Shown here: one piece after another, positions 7,685 through 16,861 of the stretch
Numbering within the stretch: the first letter of the stretch is position 1
How the letters are laid out: each line of letters begins with the position of its first letter
Source: Glaciimonas sp.
Lineage (GTDB): Bacteria; Pseudomonadota; Gammaproteobacteria; Burkholderiales; Burkholderiaceae_D
Length of the DNA stretch: 64,000 bases
Direction of reading: 5' to 3'
Assembly: GCA_012927625.1 (NCBI GenBank)
Contig: JABBOV010000012.1
Coordinates: 1-64,000, forward strand
Notes under the pieces: model-generated
Told to the model about the DNA's origin: nothing
The model's database searches: none
The model's input: the letters and a program-made list of their open reading frames with translations, nothing else
Program-made: the position numbers and the translations under genes

Positions 7685-9601
7685 CTAGGAATTATTACTT
7701 TTGGATGATATAGGCTGCAATATTTTGACTATAGCTTTCTGTTTTAAATAATTAATATAAGTGCGCATTTCCTGCTGAGCCAAGGCATTAGAAATTTGCT
7801 GTTGCTCCGCTATTACGCGTTCTTGATCTTTCATAGCCGGCTCAATTACTTTATTAATGCGATATATCGCATACCCTTGCGCCGGTACATCAACACCGAA
7901 GAATGCAGGTAATTTTGAAACGTCGGCCTTCATTGCGGCAGCCAGTGCAATACTGCTTAAATCGGATTTTTGTACTCTGGAAACGGTTTTTGTTGCACTA
8001 AAACCAGTACTACTAGGAGTTTTCTGCAATGATGCCAGCTTTGATTCGCCTGCTTTTTTAGCCAAATTCTGTGCTTCAGTTTGCGTTACACGCTCCCGTA
8101 CCGAAGCTTTTACCTCATCAAAAGGCCGCATGCTCGTTGGCTTATATTCGACTACGCGTCCTGATATCAAGATATTGGGAGCTATCTCCACGGCTTCTGT
8201 GTTGTGCTTGTTTTTGATCACGTCATCAGAAAACAATACCTGCAGAAACTTGGGATTATTAAACGGAATATTGTTGCCGGCGGTGCTGTTAATCTGACGC
8301 GTAACCTTGAATGCCGTCTCAATCGTCAACTTCAGTTTGTCAGCCACCGGCTTCAAGCTATCTGGCTGCTCATAGATGGTATTGCTGAAAATTTCCGCCA
8401 TTTCCGCATATTTTTTTGCAGCCATCTGTTTTTTAATTTCTGCTGCAATCTCGGCTCTGACGTCATTTAAAGGCTTAACAATAGCCGGCTTGATAGCACT
8501 TACCTGGATAATATGAAAGCCAAAATCGGATCGGATAATATCGCTGATTTCCCCTTGTTTAAGCTTGTAAGCTGCCTCTTCAAAAGGTTTGACCATCATC
8601 CCGCGACTGAAGAAATCAAGATCGCCACCGCGTTCTGCAGAACCGGGGTCTTGAGAATTTTCCTTGGCAAGCTTGGCAAATGCAGCTGGATTTTTACGCA
8701 ATTGGGTTAGCAGATTTTCCGCTTTTGCCTTTGCCACCGACACCTCCGCTGACGAAGCACCTTTCTTAACCGCAATCAGAATATGACTGGCGCGCCGCTG
8801 CTCATCCAGCGTATAGCGTTTTGCATTTTGTTCGTAATAAGACTGGATGTCTGCATCCGTGATCGACAACTGCGACTCAACGGCGGCAATGTTCAAAATA
8901 ACATATTCAATTTTCAATTGTTCGGGAATTGTATACTGAGTTGAATTATGCTTGTAATAGGACTGCAGCATATCGTCAGTCACTTTTACCTGCGCATTAA
9001 AATCAGTGGCATTGAAATTAATCTGTTGAATTTCTCGCTGCTGGACTGCAATTCCAGACAAGCGGGCAACCATAGTTTTTGGTGCGAATGCGCTTGACTC
9101 AATAGCGCTATTGAGTTGCTGCAAGGCCAGATCCTGGCGCAAGCTTGCTTCAAAAGAAGATGGCGTCAGGCCCTGTGCTGCTAGCAAAGAAGCGTAACGT
9201 TCGCCATCGAATTTCCCATCCTGAGAAGTCAGACCCGGCATGGATAAAATTGCCTGCTGCAATGCCTGATCCGAAACCGACAGATTCTTGCGTGATAACT
9301 CGGCCAATAATGCACGCTGCGCAATCAGTTTATCGAGTACGTTTTGTCGCATTTCTGGGGTATCCAGCAATTTTTGGTCAAATTGTGTTCCAAGCATTTG
9401 CCTGAAACGGTCCATTTGCTCCCGCTGCGCCGCTTCTAATTCTTGCGTCGTAACTGAATATCCTGCCACTTTAGCAACAACATTAGCCCCTGTTCCGAAA
9501 CGGTTGTAACCCTCAAGCCCTACAAAAGCAAAAGAAGGAATAATAAAGAGCAATAATAACAACTGTGTCAAGCGCTTGTGGCCGCGAATAAACTCTAGCA
9601 T
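7685..9601 (-). CDS. ppiD: Periplasmic chaperone / peptidyl-prolyl isomerase PpiD
   Basis: PpiD is anchored in the inner membrane and helps newly exported proteins fold at the Sec translocon exit. The 638-residue protein has a short cytoplasmic N-terminus (MLEFIRGHKR), a single membrane helix (about residues 12-30, LTQLLLLLFIIPSFAFV), a SurA-N-like chaperone region (about 35-220) and one parvulin domain (about 265-360, with RASHILIAVKKGAS and SAERGGDLDFFSRGMM). A second, degenerate PpiC-like part fills the C-terminal region. The ATG at 9601 fits the conserved family start; an ATG six codons upstream is less likely. It follows hupB and two tRNA genes, as in other Burkholderiales, and is separated from them by a terminator. 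Confidence 0.93.
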   Translation of the reverse strand: MLEFIRGHKRLTQLLLLLFIIPSFAFVGLEGYNRFGTGANVVAKVAGYSVTTQELEAAQREQMDRFRQMLGTQFDQKLLDTPEMRQNVLDKLIAQRALLAELSRKNLSVSDQALQQAILSMPGLTSQDGKFDGERYASLLAAQGLTPSSFEASLRQDLALQQLNSAIESSAFAPKTMVARLSGIAVQQREIQQINFNATDFNAQVKVTDDMLQSYYKHNSTQYTIPEQLKIEYVILNIAAVESQLSITDADIQSYYEQNAKRYTLDEQRRASHILIAVKKGASSAEVSVAKAKAENLLTQLRKNPAAFAKLAKENSQDPGSAERGGDLDFFSRGMMVKPFEEAAYKLKQGEISDIIRSDFGFHIIQVSAIKPAIVKPLNDVRAEIAAEIKKQMAAKKYAEMAEIFSNTIYEQPDSLKPVADKLKLTIETAFKVTRQINSTAGNNIPFNNPKFLQVLFSDDVIKNKHNTEAVEIAPNILISGRVVEYKPTSMRPFDEVKASVRERVTQTEAQNLAKKAGESKLASLQKTPSSTGFSATKTVSRVQKSDLSSIALAAAMKADVSKLPAFFGVDVPAQGYAIYRINKVIEPAMKDQERVIAEQQQISNALAQQEMRTYINYLKQKAIVKILQPISSKSNNS

Positions 9602-9646
9602 GGTCAACCAATCAGGCAAGTTTCAAAAAATAATGGCGTTTAATGT

Positions 9647-9678
9647 AAAAAAAGGCGAACTTTCGTTCGCCTTTTTTT
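9647..9678. terminator. Bidirectional terminator between the tRNA genes and ppiD
   Basis: On the minus strand GGCGAAC-GAAA-GTTCGCC forms a 7-bp stem closed by a GAAA tetraloop, followed by seven T. The plus strand also ends in a T-run. It lies 5 bp past tRNA-Asp and terminates the hupB/tRNA transcript. Confidence 0.9.
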
Positions 9679-9683
9679 TGTTC

Positions 9684-9760
9684 TGGCGGAGTGGACGGGA
9701 CTCGAACCCGCGACCCCCGGCGTGACAGGCCGGTATTCTAACCAGCTGAACTACCACTCC
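9684..9760 (-). tRNA. tRNA-Asp (GTC anticodon)
   Basis: A 77-nt cloverleaf with encoded CCA reads GGAGTGG...CCACTCC for the acceptor stem, a T-loop GGTTCGAGTCC and anticodon loop CTGTCAC, giving anticodon GTC for aspartate. It lies 26 bp downstream of tRNA-Val on the same strand. Confidence 0.97.
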
Positions 9761-9786
9761 TGAGTTACTTAACAAACTTGACTGAT

Positions 9787-9862
9787 TGGTGGGTGCTGAG
9801 AGGCTCGAACTCCCGACCTACGCCTTGTAAGGGCGCCGCTCTACCAACTGAGCTAAGCACCC
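9787..9862 (-). tRNA. tRNA-Val (TAC anticodon)
   Basis: A 76-nt cloverleaf with encoded CCA has acceptor stem GGGTGCT/AGCACCC, D-arm TAGCTCAGTTGGTAGA, and an anticodon loop CTTACAA giving TAC for valine. It lies 49 bp after the hupB stop and is probably cotranscribed with tRNA-Asp. Confidence 0.97.
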
Positions 9863-9911
9863 ATAACCGCTTAGTCAGTCAAATTTTTGATGTTCGTCAT
9901 TCACAAAAAGG

Positions 9912-10184
9912 CTAGTTTACAGCATCTTTTAGGCCTTTGCCAGCTTTAAATTTAGGAACTTTAGCAGCTTTAATTTTGATAGATTCACCGGTACGCGGAT
10001 TACGCCCAATACGCGCAGCACGCTTACCTACTGAGAAAGTACCGAATCCAACGAGGGTAACAGACCCATTCTTTTTCAGCGTGGTTTTTACCGCAACAAT
10101 CAATGCCTCCAGTGCGCGCGTTGCCGCGGCTTTGGAAATATCTGCTGACTGTGCAATATGCTCGATTAGTTCAGTTTTATTCAC
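9912..10184 (-). CDS. hupB: DNA-binding protein HU-beta
   Basis: HU is a small nucleoid protein that bends DNA non-specifically. The 90-residue product begins [20 protein letters not shown] and carries the signature [20 protein letters not shown] at residues 47-66, whose proline-tipped arm enters the minor groove. The length is exactly that of the family. A run of G (GGGGGA on the minus strand) precedes the ATG as ribosome binding site. It follows lon by 240 bp, the conserved lon-hupB order, and precedes two tRNA genes. Confidence 0.97.
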   Translation of the reverse strand: MNKTELIEHIAQSADISKAAATRALEALIVAVKTTLKKNGSVTLVGFGTFSVGKRAARIGRNPRTGESIKIKAAKVPKFKAGKGLKDAVN

Positions 10185-10424
10185 TTAATCCCCCCTAAAC
10201 GTTGAATTCCACAATAGTGCCATGATCTTTTGTACATGCACCTACTGCGCCGCAGGAAACCTGCAGCCAGTATTAAAACAAGTCTTCAAGACCAATGTCA
10301 AGCGCTTTACGACTAAATCAATAACAGTTAATCTCTAGCATCCATATTCGGCAAATAATTACATCTGCACTCGCATGGGAACAAAAATACTCAACAATCA
10401 AGCACTCTTGTTAGAACTGTCAGG

Positions 10425-12833
10425 TTAATGTTTGACAACGCCGATATCACTTGGCGTGCTTTGGCCGGGAACAGCTGATACAGCGACCTCTTCGTCCGTT
10501 AATGGTTCTGGATGCCGTTCAAGAGCAATCTCCAGAACCTTGTCAATCCAGCGTACCGGGATGATTTCGAGCTTATTTTTGACGTTATCAGGTATTTCAA
10601 CTAAGTCTTTCACATTCTGCTCTGGGATCAGCACAGTTTTTATTCCACCGCGATGTGCTGCTAGCAATTTTTCTTTTAAGCCACCAATAGGCAGCACTTC
10701 ACCTCGCAAAGTAATTTCACCCGTCATCGCAACGTCGGCACGCACTGGAATTCCTGTGAATATGGACACCAGAGCAGTTGTCATCGCAGCACCGGCAGAT
10801 GGACCATCTTTAGGTGTCGCGCCTTCAGGAACATGGATATGGATATCTGTTTTTTCGAAAACTTCATTCTTAATACCTAAGCTTTTTGCACGGCTACGCA
10901 CCACCGAACGGGCTGCCTCTATGGACTCTTTCATTACATCACCAAGAGTCCCAGTACGAATAACAGCGCCTTTGCCCGGCATAGCCACTGCTTCAATTGT
11001 CAATAGTTCACCGCCTACCTCAGTCCAGGCGAGCCCTACCACTTGACCAATCCGATTGTCCTTTTCGGCCACACCATAATCGAAGCGGCGAACACCCAGA
11101 AATTTGTCCAAATTTTTCGCCGAAACGATAATTTTCTTATCTTGTTTTTTTAGTAGCAACAATTTAACTACTTTGCGGCAAATTTTCGAAATCTCGCGTT
11201 CCAGCGAACGCACACCTGCTTCTCTGGTGTAAAAGCGAATAATATCTCTAACAGCGGATTCGACGACACTAATTTCTTCATCTTTTAATCCGTTATTCCT
11301 GATTTGCTTAGGTAGCAAGTATCGTTGCGCAATGCTAGTTTTTTCATCTTCGGTATAGCCGGACAAACGAATCACTTCCATCCTGTCAAGCAGCGCTGGC
11401 GGGATATTATATGAATTCGAAGTTGCAACGAACATCACATCCGACAAATCGAAATCGACTTCGACATAATGATCTGCAAACGTATGGTTTTGCTCGGGGT
11501 CAAGCACCTCCAGCAGGGCCGAAGAAGGGTCGCCCCGGTAATCTGCTCCCATTTTATCCACTTCATCGAGCAAAAATAATGGATTACGCACGCCCGCCTT
11601 GGCTAGACTTTGTAAAATCTTGCCAGGCATCGAACCAATATAGGTGCGGCGATGCCCACGTATCTCAGCCTCATCCCTAACCCCTCCCAATGCCATGCGG
11701 ACAAACTTGCGGTTGGTCGCGCGTGCTATGGACTGCCCTAGCGATGTCTTACCTACCCCTGGAGGGCCAACAAAACACAGAATTGGCGCTTTAAGTTTAT
11801 CAACGCGTTGCTGCACAGCAAGGTACTCAAGAATGCGTTCTTTAACTTTATCCAGTCCGTAATGATCGTCTTCCAAGATTTTTTCAGCATTGGTCAAATC
11901 ATTGTTTACTTTGGATTTTTTCTTCCATGGCAAACTAACCAGAGTATCAATATAGTTACGAACAACCGTAGCTTCGGCCGACATTGGCGACATCAGCTTA
12001 AGTTTTTTGAGTTCACTTTGAGCTTTTTCACGTGCTTCTTTAGGCATTTTTGCAGCAATGACTTTTTTCTCTAGTTCATCGAAATCTGCACCTTCCTCAC
12101 CTTCACCCAACTCTTTCTGGATCGCTTTGACTTGCTCGTTCAAATAATATTCACGCTGTGATTTTTCCATCTGGCGCTTGACGCGTCCGCGAATACGCTT
12201 TTCCACCTGCAAAATATCAAGCTCACCTTCGAGTTGCCCCAATAAATGTTCAAGGCGTTTTGGAACGCTAAATATCTCAAGGATCACTTGTTTTTGTTCG
12301 AGCTTCAAAGGCAGGTGTGCAGCAACTGTATCAGCTAGTCGGCCGGCATCCTCAATACCTGCCAATGAGGTTAGAATTTCAGGTGGAATTTTTTTATTTA
12401 GCTTTACATACTGGTCGAATTGCTGAACTATCGTGCGGCGCATCGCTTCCAATTCGGAATCGTCGCCTAGTTCGGATTCTATCGGAGTCAGATCTGCAAC
12501 AAAATGCGTTTCCAATTCACTAATGTGATGAATGCGAGCACGCTGGGCACCTTCTACAAGTACTTTGACAGTACCATCAGGCAACTTAAGCATCTGCAAT
12601 ATATTTGCTACACAACCTATTTCATAAATGTCTTCAGGTGACGGCTCATCTTTTGCTGCCGCTTTTTGTGCTGCGAGCATAATGCTCTTGCCTTGTTCCA
12701 TGGCCGCCTCTAAGGCCTTGATCGATTTTGGACGGCCAACAAACAGCGGTATGACCATATGCGGGAAGACAACAACGTCCCGCAACGGCAATAACGGCAG
12801 TTGGCTTTGTTCAGTAAGTATGGGAGTCGTCAT
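10425..12833 (-). CDS. lon: ATP-dependent protease Lon
   Basis: Lon is a cytoplasmic AAA+ protease that degrades misfolded and short-lived regulatory proteins. The 802-residue protein has the N-terminal substrate domain (LPLLPLRDVVVFPHMVIPL at about 13-31), a coiled middle region, the AAA+ module (Walker A GPPGVGKTS at about 357, Walker B LFLLDEVDK) and a C-terminal protease domain with the catalytic Ser in PKDGPSAGAAM (about 677) and Lys in GLKEKLLAAHRGG (about 720). It is in the conserved series clpP-clpX-lon-hupB, 217 bp after clpX, with a small palindrome in the leader. All key residues are present. Confidence 0.98.
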   Translation of the reverse strand: MTTPILTEQSQLPLLPLRDVVVFPHMVIPLFVGRPKSIKALEAAMEQGKSIMLAAQKAAAKDEPSPEDIYEIGCVANILQMLKLPDGTVKVLVEGAQRARIHHISELETHFVADLTPIESELGDDSELEAMRRTIVQQFDQYVKLNKKIPPEILTSLAGIEDAGRLADTVAAHLPLKLEQKQVILEIFSVPKRLEHLLGQLEGELDILQVEKRIRGRVKRQMEKSQREYYLNEQVKAIQKELGEGEEGADFDELEKKVIAAKMPKEAREKAQSELKKLKLMSPMSAEATVVRNYIDTLVSLPWKKKSKVNNDLTNAEKILEDDHYGLDKVKERILEYLAVQQRVDKLKAPILCFVGPPGVGKTSLGQSIARATNRKFVRMALGGVRDEAEIRGHRRTYIGSMPGKILQSLAKAGVRNPLFLLDEVDKMGADYRGDPSSALLEVLDPEQNHTFADHYVEVDFDLSDVMFVATSNSYNIPPALLDRMEVIRLSGYTEDEKTSIAQRYLLPKQIRNNGLKDEEISVVESAVRDIIRFYTREAGVRSLEREISKICRKVVKLLLLKKQDKKIIVSAKNLDKFLGVRRFDYGVAEKDNRIGQVVGLAWTEVGGELLTIEAVAMPGKGAVIRTGTLGDVMKESIEAARSVVRSRAKSLGIKNEVFEKTDIHIHVPEGATPKDGPSAGAAMTTALVSIFTGIPVRADVAMTGEITLRGEVLPIGGLKEKLLAAHRGGIKTVLIPEQNVKDLVEIPDNVKNKLEIIPVRWIDKVLEIALERHPEPLTDEEVAVSAVPGQSTPSDIGVVKH

Positions 12834-12875
12834 AGCAAGCCTTTTTAAATAAACCTGTTAGTGATGTTGGCGCAA

Positions 12876-12888
12876 GTGTTCAGAACAC
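12876..12888. promoter_or_regulatory. 13-bp palindrome in the lon leader
   Basis: gtgttc-a-gaacac is a perfect inverted repeat 43 bp upstream of the lon start codon. It could be an operator; no known regulator can be assigned from the sequence. Confidence 0.25.
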
Positions 12889-13050
12889 AAGTCCGAGAGA
12901 AACAAAAATCATCGCCAATATGCAACCCAATAAAAAAGCCACACACAAGATATTTCTCGGGTGGTTTTGCGGTGGAAGCCGGAATAATTATTGTTGCACT
13001 AAATTGCACCGCTTTTATATGAGCCCAAAGCCTGCTCAAGACGGTGTTTA

Positions 13051-14322
13051 TTATTTAGACGCGCCAGACGCTTTGGGTTGTTCATGATAAATCAACAAAG
13101 GTTTGGCGCCATTTGTAATGGTATTTTCATCAATGACCACTTTTGCCACGTTTTGTTGATTAGGTAAATCGTACATAACATCGAGCAATGCATGCTCAAG
13201 AATTGAACGCAATCCGCGTGCTCCCGTTTTGCGGGCAATCGCCTTTTTGGCAATGGCGTGTAAAGCAGCTGGTCTAACCTCCAATTCAGTGCCTTCCATT
13301 TCGAGCAGTTTTGAATATTGTTTGATCAGCGCATTTTTTGGTTCCACCAGAATGCGTATCAGTGCGTCTTCATTGAGTTCAGTCAAAGTGGCAACTACCG
13401 GTAGGCGTCCTACCAACTCTGGAATCAAGCCGAACTTAATCAAATCTTCAGGTTCAGCTTCAAGCAATACTTCGCTGGCCATTTTCTGGCTTTCGCTCTT
13501 CACCGTTGCAGAAAAGCCGATTCCGCTCTTTATGGCACGATTGGATATCACCTTTGCCAATCCATCAAATGCTCCGCCACAAATGAACATGATGTTCGTA
13601 GTGTCAATCTGTATAAAGTCCTGATTAGGATGTTTGCGCCCACCTTGGGGTGGAACTGAAGCCATGGTGCCTTCGATTAACTTCAACAACGCCTGCTGCA
13701 CGCCCTCTCCAGAAACATCACGCGTAATAGACGGGTTATCGGATTTTCGTGAAATTTTGTCGATCTCGTCAATATAAACAATACCTTTTTGCGCCTTTTC
13801 CACTTCGTAGTTACAGCTTTGCAACAACTTCTGGATAATATTCTCGACATCTTCACCCACATAACCGGCTTCAGTAAGCGTTGTTGCGTCCGCCATCACA
13901 AAAGGAACATTCAACATACGTGCCATGGTCTGGGCCAACAAAGTTTTCCCCGAACCTGTTGGGCCAACAAGCAATATATTGCTTTTTGCCAGTTCAACAT
14001 CATCCACTTTGCCCAAATGCTTGAGCCGTTTATAGTGATTGTAGACAGCCACAGACAAAATACGCTTCGCGGTAGTCTGTCCAATAACGTATTGATCGAG
14101 CAAATCGCTAATCTCTTGCGGCGTAGGCAATGAAGACTTTTCGCCACTAATGGATTCGACGCTAACAGCCTCATCATGGATGATGTCGTTGCATAAATCG
14201 ATGCATTCATCACAGATGAATACGGAAGGGCCGGCGATGAGCTTTTTTACCTCATGCTGGCTCTTGCCGCAAAATGAGCAATAAAGCAATTTTTCACCGC
14301 TGGAGGATTTTTTATCAGACAT
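13051..14322 (-). CDS. clpX: Clp protease ATP-binding subunit ClpX
   Basis: ClpX unfolds tagged substrates, including SsrA-tagged proteins, and feeds them to ClpP. The 423-residue protein has the N-terminal C4 zinc domain (Cys15, 18, 37 and 40: CSFC and CDEC), Walker A GPTGSGKT at 120-127, Walker [11 protein letters not shown], the pore loop with GYVGEDVE (about 155), the IGF tip motif that docks onto ClpP (KSGIGFSA, about 268) and the sensor-2 arginine in TGARGLRSI. It is 150 bp after clpP with an intervening hairpin terminator or attenuator. Confidence 0.98.
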   Translation of the reverse strand: MSDKKSSSGEKLLYCSFCGKSQHEVKKLIAGPSVFICDECIDLCNDIIHDEAVSVESISGEKSSLPTPQEISDLLDQYVIGQTTAKRILSVAVYNHYKRLKHLGKVDDVELAKSNILLVGPTGSGKTLLAQTMARMLNVPFVMADATTLTEAGYVGEDVENIIQKLLQSCNYEVEKAQKGIVYIDEIDKISRKSDNPSITRDVSGEGVQQALLKLIEGTMASVPPQGGRKHPNQDFIQIDTTNIMFICGGAFDGLAKVISNRAIKSGIGFSATVKSESQKMASEVLLEAEPEDLIKFGLIPELVGRLPVVATLTELNEDALIRILVEPKNALIKQYSKLLEMEGTELEVRPAALHAIAKKAIARKTGARGLRSILEHALLDVMYDLPNQQNVAKVVIDENTITNGAKPLLIYHEQPKASGASK

Positions 14323-14423
14323 GTGGAGTGATCTATATAAATTTAAAATTTCAGCTTAATATTACCCGTTAATTTAAAAATCGTCATATCAGCTTAATCG
14401 GGTAATCACTGGATTATCAATGA

Positions 14424-14457
14424 AAAACGCCCGAACGATAGGACGTTCAGGCGTTTT
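14424..14457 (-). terminator. Hairpin terminator/attenuator between clpP and clpX
   Basis: On the minus strand AAAACGCC-T-GAACG pairs with CGTTC-G-GGCGTTTT (14 pairs, one G-T wobble), followed by T-rich sequence. It starts 16 bp after the clpP stop. It may end part of the clpP transcripts and give clpX a separate level of expression. Confidence 0.75.
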
Positions 14458-14472
14458 CCGCAGGACTATGCG

Positions 14473-15099
14473 TCACTCGCGGTTTATCAGAACTTTGTCA
14501 ATCAAGCCGTATTCAACTGCAGCGTCAGCCGACATGAAGTTATCCCTGTCGGTATCTTTGCCGATTTGCTCAAGGGTTTTTCCTGTTTTTTCTGCCAGGA
14601 TACCGTTCAATCTCTCACGCAGATAAAGAATTTCGCGCGCCTGTATCTCAATATCAGACGCCTGACCCTGAGCGCCGCCCAAAGGTTGATGGATCATGAT
14701 GCGAGAGTTAGGCAAGGAAAACCGCTTCCCTTTAGCGCCAGCAGCGAGTAAGAAAGCACCCATTGATGCTGCCATTCCGGTACAAAGCGTTGACACATCG
14801 GACTTGATGAATTGCATCGTATCGTAGATAGCCATGCCGGCAGACACCGAACCGCCTGGCGAATTAATGTACAAAGAAATATCCTTGTCAGGATTTTCAC
14901 TTTCCAAAAACAATAATTGCGCAACAATCAAATTTGCCGTTTGATCATTGACCGGTCCAACCATGAAAATCACACGCTCTTTCAACAGGCGCGAGTAAAT
15001 ATCGTAGGAGCGTTCGCCTCGGCCGCTTTGCTCGACCACCATCGGCACTAAGCCGAGCATGTCTGTATCAAATGCGGATTTTCTGATTAGGCCTGTCAT
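14473..15099 (-). CDS. clpP: ATP-dependent Clp protease proteolytic subunit ClpP
   Basis: ClpP forms the two-ring serine protease chamber served by ClpX or ClpA. From the ATG at 15099 (GGAG five bases before it) the protein has 208 residues, the family length, with [20 protein letters not shown] as N-terminus and propeptide. The catalytic triad is visible: Ser112 in GMAASMGAF, His137 in MIHQPLGG and Asp at about 186 ([10 protein letters not shown]). An upstream in-frame ATG at 15129 lacks a ribosome binding site. It lies 56 bp after tig. Confidence 0.97.
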   Translation of the reverse strand: MTGLIRKSAFDTDMLGLVPMVVEQSGRGERSYDIYSRLLKERVIFMVGPVNDQTANLIVAQLLFLESENPDKDISLYINSPGGSVSAGMAIYDTMQFIKSDVSTLCTGMAASMGAFLLAAGAKGKRFSLPNSRIMIHQPLGGAQGQASDIEIQAREILYLRERLNGILAEKTGKTLEQIGKDTDRDNFMSADAAVEYGLIDKVLINRE

Positions 15100-15155
15100 T
15101 CTCGCTCCATATGGAAGACGCTCAAGCATATGCTTGAGCGGTGTTTGCTAGCGAA

Positions 15156-16505
15156 TTATGCTTGCGTGTTATTGCCCATCAATTCATCAAACGCAACGGA
15201 TTTCTCCGTCACATTCGATTTACTGAGAACGTATTTGACGACATTTTCCTCCAATACAAGGGCTTCGACCTCAGATAAACGCCGACGATCACTGAAATAA
15301 TATTTAACCACTTGCTGCGGGTCTTCATAACTTTGCGCAAAGTCTTCAACCTGGGCTTTTACCTGCTCCGCAGTTGCTTGCAGCGTATTTTCTTTGACCA
15401 CTTCAGCCAGAATCAGTCCTAGACGCACCCGGCGCTCCGCCTGCGCAGTAAATAATTCAGGAGGAAAAGGCATATCTTTAGCGCTCATGCCGCGCTGTGT
15501 CATATCTTGACGCGTCATCTCTGTCAGGCGCACGACATCTTGATCAACCAGCGCTTTTGGAACGTCCAGTTCGGCAATCTTGATGAGCGCATCCATCACA
15601 ACATCCTTGTTTTTCGCCTTGATGCGACCGGCAACTTCGCGCTCCAGATTAGCCTTGACATCTTCACGCATTTTTTGCATGTCGCCATCCACCACCCCAA
15701 GAGATTTTGCAAACTCGGAATTCAACTCTGGCAAATGGGCCCATTCGAGTTTTTTCAAGGTAATGATAAATTCTGAGGTCTTGCCGGCAACGTCCTTGCC
15801 GTGATAGTCAGCTGGAAACGAGAGCGAGAAAGTTTTCGCTTCGCCGATTTTTAATCCGATTACTGCGGCTTCAAACTCAGGCAACATCCGACCTTCACCC
15901 AATACGAACGGGTAATCTTCTGCCTTGCCGCCAGTGAATTCAACGCCATCAATTTTGCCGACAAAATCAACCGTCACGCGATTGTCGTTTTGTGCCGTCA
16001 AATCTGCACCGCCATCGCCATGCGCATCCTGCTCACCTTTGACGTGGTAATGCACGCGCTGCTTGCGCAGAATCTCGATGGTCTTGTCAACCTCCACCTC
16101 TGTTACGGCAGCTGTGATTTTCTCGACGTCAACGCTCGACAAATCGCCGATCTTGACTTCTGGGTAAACTTCAAAAGTGGCATCGAAAGCGACCGAGCCA
16201 TCAGTCAAATCTTCGCTTGTTTTTGGCTCTATTTTCGGATAACCGGCGACGCGCAAATTGTTTTCATTCGCAGCATCGCTGAATGCACGACCGACTTTGT
16301 CGTTCAATACTTCAGTTTCGACTTGGAAGCCATATTGTGCAGCGACCATTTTCATCGGCACTTTCCCTGGACGAAAGCCCGGAGCCTTGGCTGTGCGAGC
16401 CCGAGCTTTCAGGCGCTTTTCCACCTCTGCCTGGACTTCAGTCATTAAAAAAGTGATGGTGAGGCGGCGCTCTAATTTACCTAGGGTTTCGACTGCAGTT
16501 GCCAT
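15156..16505 (-). CDS. tig: Trigger factor
   Basis: Trigger factor is the ribosome-bound chaperone that meets nascent chains at the exit tunnel. The 449-residue protein has the N-terminal ribosome-binding domain with the tail-tip loop GFRPGKVP (about residues 43-50), a central FKBP-type PPIase domain (about 165-250, with [13 protein letters not shown] and FTLGE-like [10 protein letters not shown]) and a long helical C-terminal substrate-binding domain. ATG 16505 ([15 protein letters not shown]) is chosen because the homologous N-terminus begins there. It heads the tig-clpP-clpX-lon series. Confidence 0.96.
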   Translation of the reverse strand: MATAVETLGKLERRLTITFLMTEVQAEVEKRLKARARTAKAPGFRPGKVPMKMVAAQYGFQVETEVLNDKVGRAFSDAANENNLRVAGYPKIEPKTSEDLTDGSVAFDATFEVYPEVKIGDLSSVDVEKITAAVTEVEVDKTIEILRKQRVHYHVKGEQDAHGDGGADLTAQNDNRVTVDFVGKIDGVEFTGGKAEDYPFVLGEGRMLPEFEAAVIGLKIGEAKTFSLSFPADYHGKDVAGKTSEFIITLKKLEWAHLPELNSEFAKSLGVVDGDMQKMREDVKANLEREVAGRIKAKNKDVVMDALIKIAELDVPKALVDQDVVRLTEMTRQDMTQRGMSAKDMPFPPELFTAQAERRVRLGLILAEVVKENTLQATAEQVKAQVEDFAQSYEDPQQVVKYYFSDRRRLSEVEALVLEENVVKYVLSKSNVTEKSVAFDELMGNNTQA

Positions 16506-16723
16506 GTAAACCATCCAAAAAAATAAAAATTCTGTAGTGTGAGAAAAAAATTTGAATAACGCGTCATTTCTGATCGCGGATTCGACCCATTGCACAAGAA
16601 GTAAAATTGCCGGTTTGAAAACGCTTGAAAATTAAGCAATATTTTAGTAACTGACTGCAAAGATTCAATGCGTTTTTTAATCCGCCGAGTTATGAGCGAC
16701 GACAATAAAAATCTTGGTGGGCT

Positions 16724-16808
16724 TGGTGGGGATAGTCAGACTCGAACTGACACGTCTTTCAACGCTAGAACCTAAATCTAGTGCGTCTACCAATTTCGCC
16801 ATATCCCC
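16724..16808 (-). tRNA. tRNA-Leu (TAG anticodon)
   Basis: An 85-nt class II tRNA with encoded CCA has acceptor stem GGGGATA/TATCCCC, an anticodon stem CTAGA/TCTAG around loop TTTAGGT giving anticodon TAG (leucine), and a long variable arm. It lies upstream of tig on the same strand. Confidence 0.97.
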
Positions 16809-16861
16809 AAGATATTGCAAGCCCTCTATTGTGCAGTAGTATCGGATACTTATCAACCAGG

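Noticed and set aside
10432-11046. 204-codon plus-strand frame opposite lon
   Set aside because: It mirrors the codon pattern of the lon gene and has no features of its own.
12845-13039. 64-codon minus-strand frame between clpX and lon
   Set aside because: No ribosome binding site or similarity; it covers the lon promoter region.
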